A DNA stretch of 5,871 bases from Sphingobacterium thalpophilum (lineage in GTDB: Bacteria > Bacteroidota > Bacteroidia > Flavobacteriales > Flavobacteriaceae): the NCBI GenBank assembly GCA_943328865.2, contig CALQBR020000104.1, positions 1-5,871 of the forward strand, written 5' to 3'. Below are positions 1-5,631 of the stretch, in pieces (position 1 is the first letter of the stretch; every line of letters starts with the position of its first letter). The notes under the pieces were generated by a model that did not search any database, was not told the DNA's origin, and was given only the letters and a program-made list of their open reading frames with translations. The translations under genes and the position numbers were made by a program.

Positions 1-1735
1 AATACAAATTTCTACCTTTATTATTCAATACATCAGAAGGTAAATTGGCTTGTGAACCCAAACGGATTTCATCTATAAAGGTAATACCACTCATCCAATT
101 GCCTTCAAGGCTGTCATATTTCCCTTGAACATCACTTTGTCTTCCTGTGAAGTTCCACATCAAGTACCTCCAATACATATAGCCAAATTGATATTCCAGC
201 ATAAAGCTCAAATTATCAACGGTGGTGGGTTTCTCGATAATTAAATAGTCACCATAATTTTTTAGAAAGGCACTATAATCTTCATTGTCAATTAGATTTT
301 TGGAACAAGCTGTTCGGAATTCTGTAACCGTTTTCTCGACCTCATTTCTTAACTGAGCCACCGCGGAGGCTAATTCTTCTTCGGATAATTGTTCTGCATC
401 AATACCATATTTCCCTAAATCATCTTCATAAGCATAATTGGGGTTTATTTTAAACTCCAGCGGATGCGTGAAATTCATGTAATTCTCTATGTGCTCCGTG
501 CTCCACATTCTTGGCAAAATGGCTTTGTGATCGTCATCGCTATTTTGTTCAGCGTTTTTGTAGTTGTTTACAATGGCATATTTCCCGGATTTGTAATCTC
601 TTTCATAGTTTGGTGCCTTGTCTAAATAAGGTTGGTCTTTGTCTAAACCAGCATAAGAATCGGAATACTGTGGCCCGTAAAATAAAGGGTTTACGCCATA
701 TTGTTCCCGGTTGTAATAAGCCAGTACTTCTCTTGCGTCCGAAGGTTTATTTTCATTAATTACCGTGTTGGCATTGGCGCGAATAGGCAGCATTATCCAA
801 GTAGAGAATCCGATAAAAATAAATAAAATACAAAGCAGTAAGGTGTTGAATTTAATCAGTCCTTTCTGTTTAGTATATTTTAAACTGAAATAGAAGAAGG
901 CGATTAAAAGCAATGCAACAAAAATAGTCCCAGAGTTAAAAGGCATTCCCATTTCATTTACCATATAAATCTCCGCATTGGCAAAGAAAGCCATGGTAAG
1001 GGGAAGGAGTAATTTAAAGATGAACAATAAAATCGCAACGACAATAACATTGGCAATGATGAAGTTTTTGATGGTGATTTCCTTGTAGTGCTTAAAGTAA
1101 TAGAGGAAACCTATTGCAGGAATGGTTAACAAAGCCATAAAGTGCACGCCAAACGAAAGTCCGATGACTAAGGAAATAACGAGCAGCCATTTGTTTCCGC
1201 GAGGGCTATCCATATCTTGTTCCCATCGCAAGCCTAACCAAAAGAGCAAGGCAATAAAGAGCGAAGCCATTGCGTATACTTCGGCTTCCACGGCATTGTA
1301 CCAAAAGCTATCCGAAAAAGTATAAGCCATAGCCCCTACAAAAGCACTTCCTAAGATTACAATGCTATTTTGTTTGCTGATTTCTGTTGTTTCTTTGTTA
1401 TCATCGAAACCCAAAAATATTTTTTTTAATAAAATAGTGGCAGACCAAAACATCAATAGGATGGTAAAGGCACTCGAAAACACGGACATCATATTTACCA
1501 TTAAGGCAATTTGATTTTCGCTAGTTGCAAATAGGGCAAAAAACGCACCAATCATTTGGTATAAAGGCGCTCCTGGGGGATGACCCACTTCTAGTTTAGC
1601 GGCGGTGGCGATGTATTCCCCGCAATCCCAGAAACTCATTGTAGGTTCTACGGTAAGGGTGTAGGTTATTAATGCGATGGCAAAAGTAAGCCAACCTAAA
1701 AGGGTATTCCACTTATTAAAATTGAATTTTGTCAT
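1..1735 (-). CDS. DUF2723 / TMEM260-like multipass membrane protein, N-terminal part (runs off left edge)
   Basis: I read 578 codons without a stop from the ATG at 1733-1735 to the left edge, so the C-terminal part is missing. The start reads MTKFNFNKWNTLLGWL, followed by a hydrophobic helix (about residues 11-29). Next comes the family hallmark FWDCGEYIATAAKLEVGHPP (residues 35-54), with Asp37 and Glu40 in the first outward loop where GT-C glycosyltransferases carry their acidic motif. Further hydrophobic segments alternate with short loops, including SFWYNAVEAEVYAMASLF, to about residue 320. The rest is hydrophilic and rich in Trp and Tyr. The family (PF11028) is widespread in Bacteroidota; its human relative TMEM260 is an ER protein O-mannosyltransferase. 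A role in envelope protein glycosylation is inference. Family members are usually about 1000 residues or more, so roughly half is present. The reading frame stayed consistent wherever checked. No Shine-Dalgarno sequence precedes the start, as is normal in this phylum. Confidence 0.9.
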   Translation of the reverse strand, partial: MTKFNFNKWNTLLGWLTFAIALITYTLTVEPTMSFWDCGEYIATAAKLEVGHPPGAPLYQMIGAFFALFATSENQIALMVNMMSVFSSAFTILLMFWSATILLKKIFLGFDDNKETTEISKQNSIVILGSAFVGAMAYTFSDSFWYNAVEAEVYAMASLFIALLFWLGLRWEQDMDSPRGNKWLLVISLVIGLSFGVHFMALLTIPAIGFLYYFKHYKEITIKNFIIANVIVVAILLFIFKLLLPLTMAFFANAEIYMVNEMGMPFNSGTIFVALLLIAFFYFSLKYTKQKGLIKFNTLLLCILFIFIGFSTWIMLPIRANANTVINENKPSDAREVLAYYNREQYGVNPLFYGPQYSDSYAGLDKDQPYLDKAPNYERDYKSGKYAIVNNYKNAEQNSDDDHKAILPRMWSTEHIENYMNFTHPLEFKINPNYAYEDDLGKYGIDAEQLSEEELASAVAQLRNEVEKTVTEFRTACSKNLIDNEDYSAFLKNYGDYLIIEKPTTVDNLSFMLEYQFGYMYWRYLMWNFTGRQSDVQGKYDSLEGNWMSGITFIDEIRLGSQANLPSDVLNNKGRNLY

Positions 1736-1775
1736 ATATATTATAAGGTCAATTTTACTTTTTCTATTTGTTGTA

Positions 1776-1810
1776 CAAAGAAAATGTTTTTTTGGTTAAT
1801 GAAATGCAAA
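1776..1810 (-). promoter_or_regulatory. Weak candidate promoter for the DUF2723 gene
   Basis: On the minus strand TTTCTTTG (1783-1776) differs at one position from the Bacteroidota -7 consensus TAnnTTTG. A TTTG lies upstream at 1810-1807. The 23-base spacing is longer than the usual 19-21, so this is only a candidate. The start codon is about 40 bases downstream. Confidence 0.25.
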
Positions 1811-1840
1811 AAAATATTTTTAATTTTTTTTATAAAAAAA

Positions 1841-1871
1841 TTTGTGAAAGCTATTTTTTAGTTTAAATTTG
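1841..1871 (+). promoter_or_regulatory. Bacteroidota-type promoter of the tRNA-Gln gene
   Basis: TTTG at 1841-1844 and TAAATTTG at 1864-1871 match the -33 (TTG) and -7 (TAnnTTTG) elements used by the primary sigma factor of Bacteroidota, with 19 bases between them. Transcription would start near 1876, leaving a short leader before the tRNA at 1895. Confidence 0.7.
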
Positions 1872-1894
1872 CACACGCTTAACAGCTATAGAAT

Positions 1895-1965
1895 TGGTCT
1901 ATGGTGTAATGGTAACACAACTGTTTTTGGTGCAGTCTTTCAAGGTTCGAGTCCTTGTAGACCAA
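1895..1965 (+). tRNA. tRNA-Gln, anticodon TTG
   Basis: A complete cloverleaf can be drawn. The acceptor stem TGGTCTA (1895-1901) pairs fully with TAGACCA (1958-1964), and the discriminator is A1965. The anticodon stem ACTGT/GCAGT (1920-1924/1932-1936) encloses the loop TTTTGGT, placing TTG at 1927-1929, which reads the Gln codon CAA. The T arm is CAAGG-TTCGAGT-CCTTG (1941-1957), and the D arm holds GTGTAATGGTAACAC. The CCA tail is not encoded (CAA follows the discriminator), so it must be added after transcription. It is a stand-alone gene with its own promoter and terminator. Confidence 0.96.
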
Positions 1966-1966
1966 C

Positions 1967-1998
1967 AAAAAGCCCTCACGAAAATGAGGGCTTTTTTT
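1967..1998 (+). terminator. Rho-independent terminator of tRNA-Gln
   Basis: A 12-bp stem pairs AAAAAGCCCTCA (1967-1978) with TGAGGGCTTTTT (1985-1996) around the loop CGAAAA. The T run continues to 1998. It begins two bases after the tRNA 3' end. Confidence 0.93.
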
Positions 1999-2059
1999 AT
2001 GCCTTTTTTTTAAAGTTTTTCGTTTTTTGAGGCAGTAATTTTATGATCAATCACAAAAC

Positions 2060-2087
2060 GGATCAATCCTAAAACCTGTGGAGCGAT
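2060..2087 (+). repeat. Left inverted repeat of the ISL3-like element
   Basis: Reading inward it begins GGATCAA and ends GTGGAGCGAT. About 20 of 28 positions agree with the reverse complement of 3461-3488; the shared blocks are GGATCAA, an AAAA run, TGTGG and a final AT. It lies just outside the predicted end of the transposase at 2093. Confidence 0.65.
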
Positions 2088-2092
2088 GAAAA

Positions 2093-3079
2093 TTAAGCGT
2101 AAATATTAGTTAGTCTAAAAAGGAAAAAGTTAATTTTACAACTCCTCTAAATTGTGTTCTGAACGCTTTTATCTTTGTATTAAACGATTCTGCTGAAGCA
2201 TTCGTACTTCGACTGTCAAAATAGTTTAATATCGTTTGGTAGTGATTTATTATGGATCTAGAGATTGTATTAAATGATTTAAAACCGGATTGATTTACTT
2301 TTTCATGCTATCTAGCGAGTCTTGAAAGTCCAATAATTTTGTCTGTAGTTTTCTCGAATATATTTCTAAGATCTTGCGCTAACTGATATGCCTTTTCAAT
2401 ATCGGGATATAGCTCAAACAATATATCCGCACGTTCTATTTGGTCTGCTGTCCATTTTGATTTGTTCTTGTATAACAAATAGCGACTTCTAGCAAGTAAT
2501 TGTTTAATCGTATCTCCATTTTTCAAGACTTCACACTCGAAACTTTTTTTGTTTTTCTTGGCGATTTCTATAGCCTCGTTTTCTTGATCTATGGCTTGCC
2601 AACGGTATTTGATTCTAATTTCTTGTAGCGCTTCTAAAGCTAGTTTTTGAACGTGAAAACGGTCTGTAACGCGAGTTGCATTTAGAAAACATTTTTTTGC
2701 AATGAGTCCCATATTTCCGGCCATATCTAAGGTGATTTCTCCGACTAGATTTCGCTGTCTAAGTGGAATCTTTTTCAATAATTGCAATGACTGTCTCCGC
2801 CTTGGTTCCTGCAATGATTTCAACGATGGTTCCTTTCTTTTCTTTGTTGGCTTTGTTTGTTAAGATTGTATAAAGTTCTCCATTAGATAAGGAGGTCTCA
2901 TCTATAGACAGGCGTTTACCTATGTTTTTAGGAAAAAAAAGCCACTTTTTTGCGTGTAAAATTTGATCCCATGTTTTAAAATTACTTAAGAAATCCTTGT
3001 ACTGGTGTTGTAGATTTTTACCACTTACGCCATAAAATGATGCGATAGCTTTACAATCATTAGGCTTTGAATCTATTGA
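2093..3079 (-). pseudogene. ISL3-type DDE transposase, catalytic part, broken by indels and an amber stop
   Basis: Three frames must be joined to read the protein. From 3079 it reads DCKAIASFYGVSGKNLQ, then LSIDETSLSNGELYTILTNK, to a stop at 2759-2761. An extra base in the A run at 2771-2775 shifts the frame; reading resumes as KIPLRQRNLVGEITLDMAGN and continues through RVTDRFHVQKLALEAL to a TAG at 2308-2310. That TAG stands where the family has Trp (LARWY-EKV, here LAR-stop-HEKV). The frame then continues as SGFKSFNT and STNASAESFNTKIKAF. A lost T in the run at 2124-2128 shifts it again before the family-like ending FFLFRLTNIYA-stop at 2093. The presumed catalytic residues are all present: Asp of IDE (2900-2902), Asp of LDM (2725-2727) and Glu of ASAES (2188-2190). 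Restored with the N-terminal ORF it would be about 440 residues, normal for ISL3. Sequencing error in the homopolymers could explain the indels but not the TAG. Confidence 0.88.
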
Positions 3080-3422
3080 TCACTTTTAAAAAAGACGCGA
3101 ACTCATGTGTTACCCGAGTCCCGTTTGCTACTAAATTCCAATCTCTAAATACAACTTGTCCAGTATCTTCATTGAGCCATCTCCTGCGTGTAATATGAAG
3201 ATATACTTGATGTCCCCGAATTGGAAAATCTTGAACCGTTATCTGATCGAAAAATCCTTTGGAACTTAATTTGTATTGACGGTATTCTTTAGGAATTGAA
3301 TTAATCTCTTTCAAGTAAAGATGAAGTATTTCTTCTCCTTTTTTATAAGAAGTAAGTTCAAAGTATTCGACAATGATTTCAGGTAATAATAACTTGAGAA
3401 GTTCACTAAAAGAGTCTTGCAT
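3060..3422 (-). CDS. ISAon1-like transposase N-terminal region protein
   Basis: This is an intact 120-residue ORF starting MQDSFSELLKLLLPEI and ending KVINRFKA. It carries the motifs SSKGFFDQITVQDFPIRGH, VYLHITRRRWLNEDTGQVV and RDWNLVANGTRVTHEFASFL, which I recognise as the separately annotated N-terminal region of ISL3-type transposases in Bacteroidota. It probably holds the DNA-binding part that contacts the element's ends. The catalytic part follows directly in the +1 frame. ORF1 stops at TAA (3060-3062), and skipping the T of that stop would read on as KA-NDCKAIASFYGV. Similar split copies seem common in the family, so this break may be natural rather than damage. The start at 3422 is the only ATG that gives the full domain, and a candidate promoter lies just upstream inside the IS end. 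Confidence 0.82.
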   Translation of the reverse strand: MQDSFSELLKLLLPEIIVEYFELTSYKKGEEILHLYLKEINSIPKEYRQYKLSSKGFFDQITVQDFPIRGHQVYLHITRRRWLNEDTGQVVFRDWNLVANGTRVTHEFASFLKVINRFKA

Positions 3423-3441
3423 TTGAGTTTGTTTTAAAATG

Positions 3442-3472
3442 CAAAAATCGATGTTTTAATATTTCCCCACAA
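3442..3472 (-). promoter_or_regulatory. Candidate transposase promoter inside the IS right end
   Basis: On the minus strand TTG (3472-3470) and GATTTTTG (3449-3442, one mismatch to TAnnTTTG) are separated by 20 bases, the spacing expected for a Bacteroidota promoter. The -33 element falls inside the right inverted repeat, so transposase binding to the end could repress its own gene (inference). The ORF1 ATG is about 20 bases beyond the -7 box. Confidence 0.45.
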
Positions 3473-3488
3473 CTTTTTGACTTGATCC
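3461..3488 (-). repeat. Right inverted repeat of the ISL3-like element
   Basis: Read inward on the minus strand it begins GGATCAAGTC and ends TGTGGGGAAAT, matching about 20 of 28 positions of the left end at 2060-2087. It lies 39 bases upstream of the transposase start. Confidence 0.65.
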
Positions 3489-3511
3489 AAACATAGTCGG
3501 AAAAATACAAC

Positions 3512-3557
3512 AAAAAAGCCCGTAATATATTGATTAACAATACAATTACGGACTTTT
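3512..3557. terminator. Bidirectional hairpin terminator just outside the IS
   Basis: CCGTAAT (3520-3526) pairs with ATTACGG (3545-3551). The stem is extended by a C/A mismatch (G:U on the minus-strand RNA), then G-C and an A4/T4 run. The loop contains a second hairpin, TATTG-ATTAA-CAATA. On the minus strand the stem is followed by a longer T run (GGGCTTTTTTG), so it works better for transcription coming from the right. No intact minus-strand gene upstream of it is present now. Confidence 0.65.
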
Positions 3558-4100
3558 AATGTACTCTTTTCAGCCAAAAAATCTAACTTTTTCTCCGATT
3601 TAGAGGAATTTTATAAGATTTTTGAAGGTAAAACCCTCTAAATTTATTTATGCGTGTTTTGGTATCGCTTAGTAGTTTATTGAGATAAAATTACCAATAA
3701 ATCTACCAAGGTATAAATTTGGCAATATGTCATTCCATTTGGTGTAACATGGCAAAATCTTTTTCCCGAAGATGATAAAAAGTAACCGATTCAATAAATT
3801 CTAAATGACATGACCTGAGATGATTCATAACTTCATTATTATTTCCATCCAACCATGGGCTAAGACCCAAATGTTGATAGCTATGCAATTGGGTGTATTG
3901 GATTTATTGAGAACTTAAACTAGTATCAATAATACCCATTCGCTTCATCAAAAGAGACCTAATATATTTTTGTTTCATTTGTTAGAATACTTGTTTGGAG
4001 CAAAAGGCATTAGGACGGATTTGCGAATAATCAAGTATTTTAAACGGTAAATAGCTAGTTGCTGACGATAACTAATCCGTAAAATTTATTTGGTTTAATG
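3558..4100. other. Gene-free stretch with possible decayed coding remnants
   Basis: No convincing gene is found between the terminator and the promoter of the secreted-protein gene. The best candidate is on the minus strand at 3978-3730: 83 codons starting MKQKYIRSLLMKRMGIIDTS, with an in-frame TAA at 3904-3906, then a protein-like run including HLGLSPWLDG and FYHLREKDFAMLHQ. On the plus strand, 3558-3638 reads FSDLEEFYKIFEGKTL before a stop. I recognise neither. Both are short enough to arise by chance in AT-rich DNA, or they could be remains of one or two old genes. Two imperfect inverted repeats (3598-3643 and 4015-4080) also lie here. Confidence 0.4.
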
Positions 4101-4104
4101 GGCT

Positions 4105-4112
4105 TACTTTTG
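4105..4112 (+). promoter_or_regulatory. Candidate -7 box for the secreted LamG protein gene
   Basis: TACTTTTG matches the Bacteroidota -7 consensus TAnnTTTG and lies 28 bases before the ATG. A TTTG at 4089-4092 is too close (12 bases) to serve as a standard -33 element, and none is seen at the usual distance. The promoter may therefore be weak or need an activator. No Shine-Dalgarno sequence precedes the start. Confidence 0.45.
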
Positions 4113-4140
4113 AAAGTATTAACCTTAAAATCTATCTCTT

Positions 4141-5223
4141 ATGAAACAAAAAAACTTTTTTATGATGCTCGTACTGGCATTTGGTGTGACAACATTTATG
4201 ACCGCACAAGTACCTTCTTATGTACCGACTAATGGGTTGGTAGGCTATTGGCCGTTTAACGGAAATGCCAATGACATGAGCACCAATGCCAATAACGGAA
4301 CCAATAATGGCGCTTCTTTAACCACCGACCGATTTGGGATGGCAAACAGCGCGTATAGTTTTGACGGAACAACAAATCACATAAGTGTTAATAATTCTGC
4401 TTCAATTAATCCTACATCTATATCTATATCTGGATGGTTCAACACTAATGAATTACCACTTAATTCAGGTGACAAAGCAAATTCTTTAATTTCTAAATGG
4501 GCAGGTAGGTATAATTGTAATAATGATGGTGATAATTATACTATTCAACTAAGTAAACCAGCAAACACAAGTGTTCTTATTGGGGCTACGAGCATGAATA
4601 ACTTTTCCGCAAATGCTATAAATAGCTCTAATTATCAATTAACTACATCTAAATGGATTCATTTTGTATATATTCACAACCAAAATACAGGAGAAAGCCT
4701 GTATTTAGACGGTCAATTAGTAAGTCAAAATAATATTACAGGGGCTCTTTGTTCAACAAATAACGATTTACATTTTGGAGCAGATATCTACCAAGGGGTA
4801 TTTAATCGTCATTTTAACGGAAAAATCGATGACATCGGAATTTGGAATCGTGCTTTGACTGAGCAAGAAATCAGTAATTTGTACAATGCCAATATCTGTT
4901 ATCAGAGTGTTACCGTAACAGATACTTTAATAATCAACACGGGTATTCTAGGGTACAATCCCATTACTTATGATAACGCCATTACGATGTATCCCAATCC
5001 AGCTAAGGACCATTTAACCATCGATTGTGGTACGCTTGCTAAGGTAACGGGGTATCAAATAAAAGTAACCAATGCGTTGGGACAAGAAGTTTTTAAAACA
5101 ACTCTTAACCAACAACAAATTACCACGCCACTTAATGCTTGGGGCGGTACCGGTATGTATTTTGTGAATGTGTACAACGCACAAGGACAACAAATAGAAG
5201 TGCGAAAAATCATTTTGCAATAA
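4141..5223 (+). CDS. Secreted LamG/concanavalin-like domain protein with T9SS type A C-terminal sorting domain
   Basis: The 360-residue protein starts with a signal peptide (MKQKNFFMMLVLAFGV, likely cut after TAQ at residue 23). Residues 33-250 form one LamG/concanavalin-like jelly roll. It opens with GLVGYWPFNGNANDMS, has SYSFDG-type and ISISGWF strands, then KWIHFVYIHN and SLYLDGQLV, and closes with the typical GKIDDIGIWNRALTEQEISN. A short linker (251-283) leads to the sorting domain at 284-360, beginning YPNPAKDHLTI, with KVTNALGQEVF, GMYFVNVYNAQGQ and the terminal VRKIILQ. Such domains direct transport across the outer membrane by the type IX system and are then removed as the protein is attached or released. 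LamG domains usually bind glycans or protein ligands; no catalytic domain is seen, so a surface binding or adhesion role is likely but inferred. It is a single-gene unit with its own terminator. The central part is more AT-rich than the ends. Confidence 0.93.
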   Translation: MKQKNFFMMLVLAFGVTTFMTAQVPSYVPTNGLVGYWPFNGNANDMSTNANNGTNNGASLTTDRFGMANSAYSFDGTTNHISVNNSASINPTSISISGWFNTNELPLNSGDKANSLISKWAGRYNCNNDGDNYTIQLSKPANTSVLIGATSMNNFSANAINSSNYQLTTSKWIHFVYIHNQNTGESLYLDGQLVSQNNITGALCSTNNDLHFGADIYQGVFNRHFNGKIDDIGIWNRALTEQEISNLYNANICYQSVTVTDTLIINTGILGYNPITYDNAITMYPNPAKDHLTIDCGTLAKVTGYQIKVTNALGQEVFKTTLNQQQITTPLNAWGGTGMYFVNVYNAQGQQIEVRKIILQ

Positions 5224-5245
5224 CCCTTATTTGTTTTTTATATCC

Positions 5246-5277
5246 AAACCCCTTGCATTTATTGACAAGGGGTTTTT
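5246..5277 (+). terminator. Rho-independent terminator of the LamG/T9SS gene
   Basis: A perfect 10-bp stem pairs AAACCCCTTG (5246-5255) with CAAGGGGTTT (5266-5275) around a 10-base loop, followed by a T run to 5277. It lies 22 bases after the stop codon. The A run on the other side is short, so it mainly serves the plus strand. Confidence 0.92.
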
Positions 5278-5631
5278 CAATTACAGGCAGTACCTAAAAA
5301 AGCCTCCTTTTATTTATTTTGCGCCACTATCCGCATGGCATCACGAGTCTGTCGCCTTCGGCTTTTCTAAAGCTATATCGAGCTAAATTTCCTAATTAGC
5401 AAGCCAAGAATAAATTGAAATTAAATGTACAGAGAGAAGAATAACAAAAATACTATTAATCTTTTTAAATAATTTTGAGGGGGAATTGATATGAGGCTTT
5501 TGTGTATCATTTCTTTGCTGGTGTTGACATTGTTATAAACTTATCCATAAAATAACATTTGGTTTTAAAACATAACAATACCATCCAAAATCACAAAAAT
5601 ACTTCACGAGGTTACTAAACAGATAAAAAGA
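5278..5631. other. Gene-free convergent intergenic stretch
   Basis: This lies between the 3' ends of two convergent genes. I see no gene of useful length. A GC-rich patch at about 5321-5363 (GCGCCACTATCCGCATGGCA at its start, CGCCTTCGGC near its end) stands out from very AT-rich surroundings and may be a piece of a dispersed repeat or old element. A 15-codon plus-strand ORF at 5491-5538 (MRLLCIISLLVLTLL) is preceded by GAGGGGG; it resembles a cut-off signal peptide and may be chance. No clear terminator for the minus-strand gene at 5632 is visible. Confidence 0.5.

Larger units (their letters stand above)
2060..3488 (-). mobile_element. Degenerate ISL3-family insertion sequence (ISAon1-like), about 1.43 kb
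   Basis: The element is defined by a two-part transposase on the minus strand and by imperfect inverted ends that both begin GGATCAA when read inward (2060-2087 and 3461-3488). The length of 1429 bp fits the 1.2-1.5 kb usual for ISL3 elements. The transposase carries lesions, so the copy is probably unable to move by itself. No matching 8-bp target duplication is visible: the left flank is CACAAAAC and the right flank AAACATAG. The insertion is old, the flanks have diverged or recombined, or the ends are placed a few bases wrongly. It sits 62 bases beyond the tRNA-Gln terminator. The family assignment rests on recognising the protein; the exact subgroup is from memory. Confidence 0.8.

Noticed and set aside
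511..759. Plus-strand 82-codon ORF (MAKWLCDRHRYF...)
   Set aside because: It lies antisense to the clearly conserved DUF2723 coding frame and has no family resemblance.
1122..1325. Plus-strand 67-codon ORF (MVNKAIKCTPNE...)
   Set aside because: It is antisense to the membrane segments of the DUF2723 protein, a shadow of the real frame.
2308..2823. Minus-strand 171-codon ORF as an independent gene starting at its first ATG
   Set aside because: The first residues (MKSLQEPRRRQSLQLL) are an out-of-frame reading of the preceding transposase segment; the true homology starts only at about KIPLRQRN, so it is a fragment.
3086..3095. TTTTTTAAAA (minus strand) as a classic -1 slippery site joining the transposase ORFs
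   Set aside because: A -1 shift here runs into a TAG within a few codons; the catalytic part is in the +1 frame, so -1 slippage does not explain the junction.
2122..3595. GAAAAAGTTA repeated inverted at about 2123-2132 and 3584-3594, considered as alternative IS ends
   Set aside because: The left copy lies inside the transposase C-terminal coding sequence, and the match is AT-rich and short; the GGATCAA ends fit length and position better.
4089..4092. TTTG as the -33 element of the LamG promoter
   Set aside because: It is only 12 bases from the -7 box, well below the usual 19 or so.
5014..5220. Minus-strand 68-codon ORF opposite the sorting domain
   Set aside because: It overlaps the strongly recognisable T9SS C-terminal domain on the other strand, with no own signals or family.
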